Shown piece by piece: positions 5,037 to 9,957 of a stretch of 64,000 nucleotides of DNA. Under the pieces are notes generated by a model. It saw only the letters and a program-made list of their open reading frames with translations. It ran no database searches and was not told the DNA's origin. Position numbers and translations under genes: made by a program. Numbering within the stretch: the stretch's first letter is position 1; each line of letters begins with the position of its first letter. Source of the stretch: a virus; the IMG/VR virus record IMGVR_UViG_3300008267_000003, positions 1 to 64,000 of that record. One strand, written 5' to 3'.

Positions 5037-5996
5037 ATGGCACACTTAGTTGAAACTATGGCGTACGCAGGCGAAGTTCCTTGGCACGGTCTTGGTAAAC
5101 CTGTCCCAGCCGACCTTTCCCCCGCTCAAATGCTGGATGCTGCGGGCTTGAACTGGTCTGTTGACAAGATTCCAGCCTATGCTGATATCATGGGTAAGCA
5201 AGTTTACACCGGTAAAGACGCTCTGGTGCGCTCTACTGACGGTAAAATCCTGGATGTCGTGTCGCAAGACTGGAATCCTCTGCAGAATGAAGAGGCTTTT
5301 GAGTTCTTTAACGACTTTGTATGCTCGGGTGACATGGAGATGCACACGGCTGGATCGCTGAAAAACGGTCAAATTGTGTGGGCTCTCGCTAAAGTGAAGG
5401 AGAGTTTTAATGTTTTCAACGGTGATCAGGTGGATTCATATCTACTTTTTACTCTCCCTCACAAGTTCGGTCAATCTATTGATGTTCGCTTCACTCCAAT
5501 ACGTGTGGTCTGCAACAATACTCTTACCCTTTCACTTAGTTCTAAGTCGGATAATATGGTAAAAGTGTCTCACCGCCGTGCTTTTGACGGTGACCAGGTG
5601 AAGCAGACGCTCGGTATTGCATCTGAGAAGCTTGCAAAGTACAAGGAAATGGCTAAGTTCCTGGGTTCTAAGAAGTATAAGCAGGAATCTGTGGTCGAAT
5701 ACTTCAACCGTATCTTCCCTGTCAATGCTTATGGCCGTTCTAAGAACGAGGAAACCGCTATCAAGAAGGAGTTGTCGAAGTCCGCAACGCTGGCTCTCGA
5801 GGCTCTACACGAGCAACCTGGTGCTAAGTTCGCTGAGGGCTCCTGGTGGCAGGCGTTTAACGCTGTTACCTTCCTGACTGACCACGTTGTTGGTCGTACA
5901 CAAGAGGGTCGTCTGACATCTGCTTGGTACGGTCCTAACAAAACACTCAAAGTTAAAGCTCTTGAGACCGCTGTTGAGATGGCTGAAGTAGCGTAA
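5037..5996 (+). CDS. DUF932 / phage-plasmid-like protein
   Basis: The 319-residue protein has the N-terminal WHGLG motif (residues 16-20) and the overall layout of the DUF932 family (phage/plasmid-like proteins of the TIGR03299 type), which occur in many phages, plasmids and genomic islands, usually in early regions. The biochemical role is not established; DNA-related functions have been suggested for the family. Codon use is more GC-rich by eye than the surrounding genes, suggesting acquisition or high expression. It has its own promoter (4964-4992) and is followed by a long inverted repeat (6004-6045). Confidence 0.8.
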   Translation: MAHLVETMAYAGEVPWHGLGKPVPADLSPAQMLDAAGLNWSVDKIPAYADIMGKQVYTGKDALVRSTDGKILDVVSQDWNPLQNEEAFEFFNDFVCSGDMEMHTAGSLKNGQIVWALAKVKESFNVFNGDQVDSYLLFTLPHKFGQSIDVRFTPIRVVCNNTLTLSLSSKSDNMVKVSHRRAFDGDQVKQTLGIASEKLAKYKEMAKFLGSKKYKQESVVEYFNRIFPVNAYGRSKNEETAIKKELSKSATLALEALHEQPGAKFAEGSWWQAFNAVTFLTDHVVGRTQEGRLTSAWYGPNKTLKVKALETAVEMAEVA

Positions 5997-6003
5997 ACGG
6001 TAA

Positions 6004-6045
6004 AACTGGGTAATAATCAGTCGTGTTTAATGATTTTACCCAGTT
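6004..6045 (+). terminator. Long hairpin downstream of the DUF932 gene
   Basis: Bases 6004-6019 pair with 6031-6045 (15 pairs with one bulge, starting AACTGGGTAA and ending TTACCCAGTT). It lies 8 bases after the DUF932 stop and overlaps the -35 box of the next promoter (6044-6049). Without a T-run it is not a classic terminator; it could end transcription weakly, protect the mRNA, or be an operator controlling the pqqA promoter. Confidence 0.5.
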
Positions 6046-6073
6046 GATATCTGTGATCACTCTAATATATAAT
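6044..6073 (+). promoter_or_regulatory. Promoter for pqqA and tmRNA
   Basis: TTGATA (6044-6049) and TATAAT (6068-6073) are separated by 18 bases. Downstream lies a 6-base-pair hairpin in the leader (ATGTGC 6079-6084 with GCACAT 6090-6095), then the pqqA ribosome site. No terminator separates pqqA from the tmRNA, so one transcript could cover both. Confidence 0.6.
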
Positions 6074-6115
6074 GTCTGATGTGCGCGTTGCACATTATTT
6101 AACTAGGAGAATGAA

Positions 6116-6190
6116 ATGGCTTGGACTACACCTTCAGCACAAGATATGCGTTTTGGTTTTGAAATCACCATGTATATTGCAAATCGTTAA
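6116..6190 (+). CDS. pqqA: PqqA-like precursor peptide of the cofactor PQQ
   Basis: The 24-residue peptide begins MAWTTP and continues MRFGFEITMYIANR, matching bacterial PqqA peptides in length and in the FGFEVTMY core. Its Glu16 and Tyr20 keep the E-x3-Y spacing of the two residues that PqqE joins, with PqqD, to make pyrroloquinoline quinone. AGGAG (6105-6109) is six bases from this ATG; the ATG at 6111 is too close and gives an unrelated product. PqqA is the consumed substrate of the pathway, so extra copies could raise PQQ supply for host alcohol, methanol or sugar dehydrogenases. No other pqq gene is in the window. It lies directly before the tmRNA. Confidence 0.85.
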   Translation: MAWTTPSAQDMRFGFEITMYIANR

Positions 6191-6195
6191 TTTGT

Positions 6196-6493
6196 AGTAA
6201 AGAATTGTTGTAATCCCTTCAAAGTGAAGGCATTCTGGACGAGGGTTCGATTCCCTCCATCTCCACCAGAAGTACATAGTTGTCCTAGATGAAAGAAACC
6301 TCTTAGGGCTCTAGCGGGGATTGTGTACTTCTGATGGGGATGACCTGGTTTCGACAGGGTGAGATAGCAGAGACGGCAACACAGTAGGCGATGACTGTAA
6401 ATCAAGCAAAATATGTATCCGCAAACGACAGCGAGTACGCTCTAGCAGCTTAAGCTCTAGATGGGGTTGGTCACCTTATTACCCAACAACCAG
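6196..6493 (+). ncRNA. ssrA: Circularly permuted (two-piece) tmRNA gene
   Basis: The tRNA-like 3' half comes first: T-arm GAGGG-TTCGATT-CCCTC (6241-6257), acceptor strand CATCTCC (6258-6264), discriminator A and CCA (6266-6268). The 5' half follows, starting GGGGATG (6336-6342), which pairs with 6258-6264 (one G-U), then CTGGTTTCGACAGGG and a tag reading frame (6421-6453). The spacer is closed by GAAGTACA (6269-6276) pairing with TGTACTTC (6324-6331), bringing both processing sites together. This is the layout of two-piece tmRNAs, which rescue stalled ribosomes with SmpB. Outer ends are approximate; 6336 and 6268 are firm. A terminator follows at 6494. Confidence 0.9.
6421..6453 (+). other. 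ssrA: tmRNA tag-peptide reading frame
   Basis: Reading from the resume codon GCA at 6421 gives ANDSEYALAA and TAA at 6451-6453. The ALAA end is the usual ClpXP/ClpAP degradation signal, and the tag closely resembles bacterial tags of the ANDNEYALAA type. The intact tag argues that the gene is functional rather than a relic. Confidence 0.85.
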
Positions 6494-6520
6494 TAGGCAG
6501 CTTCGGCTGCCTATTTTTTT
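6494..6520 (+). terminator. Rho-independent terminator of tmRNA
   Basis: TAGGCAGC (6494-6501) and GCTGCCTA (6506-6513) form an 8-base-pair stem with the stable TTCG tetraloop, followed directly by seven T (6514-6520). This is a textbook intrinsic terminator, separating the tmRNA from the rubrerythrin gene. Confidence 0.92.
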
Positions 6521-6541
6521 GAATACCGATAGGAGAATAAT

Positions 6542-6979
6542 ATGCAAGTTAAAGGAACTAAAACTGAATTGTGTTTGAAAGAAGCGTTTGCTGGTGAGTC
6601 AAAAGCGAATCGTCGTTATTTGTACTTCGCAAACATGGCTGATATTGCTGGTGCAACAGACGTGGCTAATATCTTCCGTCACACGGCAGAAGGTGAAACC
6701 GGCCACGCTCATGGACATATGGAGTATCTTGTTGATGGTGGATCTGGTGATCCTGAAACTGGTCTTCCAGCAACTAACATTATTGAGGCACTAGAAAGCG
6801 CTATCAGTGGTGAGACCCATGAATACACTGATATGTACCCGGGTATGGCTAAGACAGCTCGTGATGAAGGGTTTGACGAGATTGCTGACTGGTTTGAGAC
6901 ACTTGCAAAAGCAGAACGTAGCCATGCAGGTAAATTCAAAAGAACATTGGATGCTTACAAAGCTGAACAGGGTCTGTAA
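6542..6979 (+). CDS. Rubrerythrin-type diiron protein without rubredoxin domain
   Basis: Rubrerythrins are ferritin-like diiron proteins that reduce hydrogen peroxide. All expected iron ligands are visible in the 145-residue chain: Glu19 in GES, Glu52-x-x-His55, Glu91 and Glu94 in GETHEY, and Glu125-x-x-His128. The C-terminal rubredoxin-like domain with its two CxxC pairs is absent, as in erythrin-like short forms, so electrons must come from a separate partner. AGGAG lies before the start. It lies between the tmRNA terminator and an SGNH hydrolase. In a phage it is best read as a host-supporting gene that protects the infected cell from peroxide. Confidence 0.85.
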   Translation: MQVKGTKTELCLKEAFAGESKANRRYLYFANMADIAGATDVANIFRHTAEGETGHAHGHMEYLVDGGSGDPETGLPATNIIEALESAISGETHEYTDMYPGMAKTARDEGFDEIADWFETLAKAERSHAGKFKRTLDAYKAEQGL

Positions 6980-6981
6980 TT

Positions 6982-7389
6982 ATGCTAGAGTGTTTAATTA
7001 TTGGTGACAGTATTGGTGTTGGTATTAGTCAGGTACGTACAGAATGTTCTGCTATTGTGAAAAGTGGAATCAATTCCAGTACATGGAAAACCACCAACAT
7101 TAATAAATTGCAACCTGCTAAGGTTCTCATCATCAGTCTTGGTGCTAATGATCTGAAAGGTCATGATACCGAAGGTAATGTGAGAGAAGTTCGCAAAGCT
7201 GCTAAGGTTGATAAGGTATACTGGATTCTTCCAAACGAGAATCTCAAACCTAAAGCAGTTAGTGATGTAACCAAGGTTGCATCCGAGTTTGGTGATGTTA
7301 TAATTGAGAGACCTAAGACCGATATGAGTGCAGATAATGTACATCCTACCGGTAAGGGCTACAGGAAACTAGCTGAAAAAACCAAGTAG
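6982..7389 (+). CDS. Small SGNH/GDSL hydrolase
   Basis: The 135-residue protein keeps three SGNH blocks: G8-D9-S10 (nucleophile Ser10), G54-A55-N56-D57 (oxyanion Asn56) and D118-N-V-H121 (catalytic Asp and His). SGNH enzymes hydrolyse esters, often acetyl groups on sugars or peptidoglycan; the substrate here cannot be read from sequence. It is shorter than most family members (about 200 residues) and has no signal peptide, so it probably acts in the cytoplasm. It starts two bases after the rubrerythrin stop and ends before an intrinsic terminator. Confidence 0.8.
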   Translation: MLECLIIGDSIGVGISQVRTECSAIVKSGINSSTWKTTNINKLQPAKVLIISLGANDLKGHDTEGNVREVRKAAKVDKVYWILPNENLKPKAVSDVTKVASEFGDVIIERPKTDMSADNVHPTGKGYRKLAEKTK

Positions 7390-7421
7390 CTGTTGCCTGT
7401 TACAATGAGATAGTATAAGAT

Positions 7422-7455
7422 ACGGTGGATTACTCAAAGATCCACCGTTTTCTTT
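7422..7455 (+). terminator. Rho-independent terminator
   Basis: ACGGTGGAT (7422-7430) and ATCCACCGT (7440-7448) form a perfect 9-base-pair stem with a 9-base loop followed by TTTCTTT. It ends the rubrerythrin-SGNH transcript and insulates it from the late promoter that follows three bases later. Confidence 0.85.
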
Positions 7456-7457
7456 AT

Positions 7458-7465
7458 TATAAATA
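7458..7465 (+). promoter_or_regulatory. T4-like late promoter (TATAAATA)
   Basis: A perfect TATAAATA lies directly after a terminator and about 146 bases upstream of the cell-wall hydrolase start (7612). The position after a terminator and before a lysis-type gene is what a late promoter should show. The intervening leader (7466-7611) contains no convincing gene. Confidence 0.65.
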
Positions 7466-7611
7466 ATTTTATCTACAATAGGATCCATTGGTCCAATACA
7501 CCATGAGTAGTACTTGATAGGAATGACATTGTGATTTTTAACAATCTAGTAACTGATAGTAGTACCTCTGTACCGCAACAAAATTCCATAAATTACAAAG
7601 AGGAAGTTAAC

Positions 7612-8127
7612 ATGAAAAAGATAGTGTTAATTACACTTCTTGGTCTGTGTTCACTTGTATTTGCAAGCAATCAACTAAATGATGTTGTAGCGCTCAATTC
7701 AGAGATCGCTCAAGAAGTAACAACCGTGTCCGAAAAGCAAATTGAGTGTTTAGCCAAGAATATGTACTTCGAAGCAAGGAACGAACCAGAAGCTGGTATT
7801 AAAGCTGTTGGGTTTGTTACCATGAACCGAGTACAAGATCCGCAATTCCCTAAATCCATATGTGAAGTTGTATATCAGCGCGTAGGATCAGTATGCCAGT
7901 TTTCCTGGGTATGCATCTATGGTAGGAATCCACAAATAAAGAATAGGGAGCAATATGACAGGATAAGATCTATGGCTAGAGATATCGCCACTTCTCATCC
8001 CGATAACCGTTCATATGATCCAAGCAAGGGTTCATTGTTCTTTCACGCCACTTACACAAGACCAGGTTGGAATCTAAGTAGGAAGATTCGTATTGGTCAA
8101 CATATTTTTTATTCGAGACATAAATGA
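7612..8127 (+). CDS. Exported cell-wall hydrolase, SleB/Hydrolase_2 family
   Basis: The product begins with a signal peptide (MKKIVLITLLGLCSLVFA, cut after about residue 18), then a Hydrolase_2 domain (about residues 43-168) with CLAKNMYFEAR carrying the likely catalytic Glu54, and SVCQFSW further on. SleB-type enzymes are lytic transglycosylases cleaving peptidoglycan glycan strands. The start at 7612 is chosen because GAGG (7600-7603) is eight bases upstream and the signal peptide starts there. Driven by a late promoter, it is a good candidate for the lysis enzyme, exported by the host Sec system. It overlaps gp33 by four bases. Confidence 0.8.
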   Translation: MKKIVLITLLGLCSLVFASNQLNDVVALNSEIAQEVTTVSEKQIECLAKNMYFEARNEPEAGIKAVGFVTMNRVQDPQFPKSICEVVYQRVGSVCQFSWVCIYGRNPQIKNREQYDRIRSMARDIATSHPDNRSYDPSKGSLFFHATYTRPGWNLSRKIRIGQHIFYSRHK

Positions 8128-8360
8128 TTCAAGATTTGAACTTCATCAGTATCATAGAATTTTCTAAAGAGATAGAAGATCTTGTAAAATATAAGAAAAT
8201 GGAGTATATTGATGCAGTAGTATATTTCTGTGAAAAGAATGGAGTGGATATTGAAACAGCCGCTTCGCTAATTAAAAGTAACTCAAAACTCAAGGCCTCT
8301 ATTCAGTTAGAGGCTGAGAGTCTCAACTACCTTCCAAAGACCAAACAACTACCTATATGA
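8124..8360 (+). CDS. gp33: Late transcription coactivator gp33
   Basis: The 78-residue protein has the gp33-like pattern of marine T4-like phages: an N-terminal helix, EYIDAVVYFCEKNGVDIETAA, and an ending with ESLNYLPK. gp33 bridges host RNA polymerase and the sliding clamp so that gp55 can fire late promoters. The call rests on this pattern plus context, since it sits directly upstream of gp59 and gp32. T4-type late boxes occur in the window (7458, 1954 minus strand). Overlaps both neighbours by four bases. Confidence 0.7.
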   Translation: MIQDLNFISIIEFSKEIEDLVKYKKMEYIDAVVYFCEKNGVDIETAASLIKSNSKLKASIQLEAESLNYLPKTKQLPI

Positions 8361-8950
8361 CCGACTACGAAGCGTATAAACTTTACTGTGCGCTTAAGAG
8401 ACATTTTCAATCTGAGACCTACGATTTCTTTAAGTACAACGGTAAGGTAAGAGCATCCTACGGTGCATTTGACAAACGTAACGACAAGTACTTCTTTTCT
8501 AAACTAGCTAAACATAAAGACCCTGTTGGCTTTCTTGTTGCCAATCTGTATAATAACCAAGATATCTGGATTGGTGATCTAGTTAATGAAACCGCAACAG
8601 AAAGAAACTACCGTGACTGGTTAAAGAAGAAACAATCACTCACATACTTCTTTCGCGGTGACCTTGATAACATTGATAACCTTAAGGAAGAGTACAAAGT
8701 TAGAAATGGCCAACACCCAGTATTGTTTCAGCGTTATTTGGGTAAGCAGATAATTCCAGAAACATTGATCATTATTGATAAGCTGAACAAAGGATGTGTA
8801 TTCAAGTATTGGAATGATAGTCTTAGCGATCCAATATGGAAAGTTGAATACAATAAATTAATCAAGCTTGCACCGTTTATTGATGTCGATATAGATAAAT
8901 ACAAAGGTATACTAGAAGACCAGCAACATAAGGATTCTGTTGTACACTAG
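8357..8950 (+). CDS. gp59: Helicase loader gp59
   Basis: gp59 loads the replicative helicase gp41 onto forked DNA coated with gp32. The 197-residue protein matches T4 gp59 (217 residues) in order and motifs: YEAYKLYCALKRHF, a KYNGKVRASYGAFDKRNDKYFF stretch (residues about 25-46, split here as KYNGKVRAS and KRNDKYFFSKLA), and NQDIWIGD. It lies immediately upstream of gp32, its binding partner, as in other T4-like phages. Confidence 0.85.
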   Translation: MTDYEAYKLYCALKRHFQSETYDFFKYNGKVRASYGAFDKRNDKYFFSKLAKHKDPVGFLVANLYNNQDIWIGDLVNETATERNYRDWLKKKQSLTYFFRGDLDNIDNLKEEYKVRNGQHPVLFQRYLGKQIIPETLIIIDKLNKGCVFKYWNDSLSDPIWKVEYNKLIKLAPFIDVDIDKYKGILEDQQHKDSVVH

Positions 8951-9005
8951 ATTATGATATATTGGACACGATAATACACATATACATTTACACAAGGAGC
9001 ATACG

Positions 9006-9929
9006 ATGTCTTTCGCAAATCTCAAGAAGTCTTCCAAGTCCAGCCTGGACAAAATTAATCAACAAGTAACAAAACTAGCAGCGCCTGAAGGCGAAGGTCG
9101 CCAACAGGATACTCGCTTCTGGCAGCCAGAAGTAGATAAGTCTGGTAATGGCTTTGCTGTTATTCGTTTCCTCCCATCCCCTGATGGTGAGGATGTTCCA
9201 TTCGTTCGTATCTTTGATCACGGATTCCAAGGTCCTGGTGGCCAGTGGTATATTGAGAAATCTCTTACTACTATTGGACAAGCAGATCCTGTATCTGAAT
9301 ACAATAGCCAACTTTGGGCTACTAAGCTCCAGGCTAATCAAGATCAGGTTCGTAAACAAAAGCGTAAGCTAAACTTTATCTCCAACATCTATGTTGTCAG
9401 CGATAAGGCTCATCCAGAGAATGAGGGTAAGGTGTTTCTCTACAAGTACGGTAAGAAAATATTTGACAAGTTGAATGCTGCTATGAATCCTGAGTTTGAG
9501 GATGAGGAGCCAATCAACCCATTTGATTTCTGGAACGGTGCTAACTTCAAGTTGAAGATTCGTAATGTTGAGGGTTATCGCAACTACGATAAATCAGAAT
9601 TTGAAGCTCCAGCTCCTCTACTGGATAGTGATGAGGATATGGAGGCAATCTGGAAGCAAGAGCACTCTCTACAAGAGTTCCTCAGCCCTAAGCACTACAA
9701 ATCCTATGATGAGTTGAAACAAAAGCTCTATCGCGTACTAGCTCTTGATGGTGGTGCTAAGCAGATTCAGAATGCTGTCAGCCGTAATATTACGGAAGAT
9801 GAGGATGAAGAGTTTGAGCAGATGAAACCACAGAAGCAAGCTAAACCAGCTACTAAGAAGCAAGAAGCTGCACCGTGGGATGATGGTGATGATGATTTAG
9901 CTAAGTTCAAAGAACTGTTGGATGATTAA
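9006..9929 (+). CDS. gp32: Single-stranded DNA-binding protein gp32
   Basis: gp32 coats single-stranded DNA in replication, recombination and repair. Features visible in the 307 residues are a LAST-like basic/Ser motif for cooperativity (KKSSKSS, residues 7-13), the core with NEGKVFLYKYGKKIFDKL, and an acidic C-terminal tail (DDGDDDLAKF) that recruits partners. T4 gp32 binds zinc through one His and three Cys, but this protein has no Cys at all, so the zinc site is lost. AAGGAG precedes the start. A palindromic terminator follows. Confidence 0.92.
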   Translation: MSFANLKKSSKSSLDKINQQVTKLAAPEGEGRQQDTRFWQPEVDKSGNGFAVIRFLPSPDGEDVPFVRIFDHGFQGPGGQWYIEKSLTTIGQADPVSEYNSQLWATKLQANQDQVRKQKRKLNFISNIYVVSDKAHPENEGKVFLYKYGKKIFDKLNAAMNPEFEDEEPINPFDFWNGANFKLKIRNVEGYRNYDKSEFEAPAPLLDSDEDMEAIWKQEHSLQEFLSPKHYKSYDELKQKLYRVLALDGGAKQIQNAVSRNITEDEDEEFEQMKPQKQAKPATKKQEAAPWDDGDDDLAKFKELLDD

Positions 9930-9933
9930 TAAG

Positions 9934-9957
9934 AAAGGGGCCTAGGCCCCTTTTTTT
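9934..9957. terminator. Bidirectional palindromic terminator
   Basis: AAAGGGGCCTAGGCCCCTTT (9934-9953) is a perfect palindrome flanked by T-runs (T 9951-9957 rightward, A-rich leftward). It lies between the convergent gp32 and tape-measure genes. The minus-strand gene's TAA (9958-9956) is inside the T-run, so both transcripts can end here. Confidence 0.88.

Noticed and set aside
6210-6268. Possible tRNA with T-arm and CCA end
   Set aside because: No D-arm, anticodon arm or 5' acceptor strand precede it; the matching 5' strand lies 70 bases downstream, which identifies it as half of a permuted tmRNA.
6187-6405. Minus-strand open frame of 72 codons across the tmRNA (with a GGDGGNRT stretch)
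   Set aside because: It is antisense to the tmRNA acceptor half; GGDGGNRT-type peptides are a well-known artefact of translating T-arm and CCA-end sequence backwards.
8894-8901. GATAAATA upstream of gp32
   Set aside because: It lies within conserved gp59 coding sequence and is only a one-mismatch match; not enough for a promoter call.
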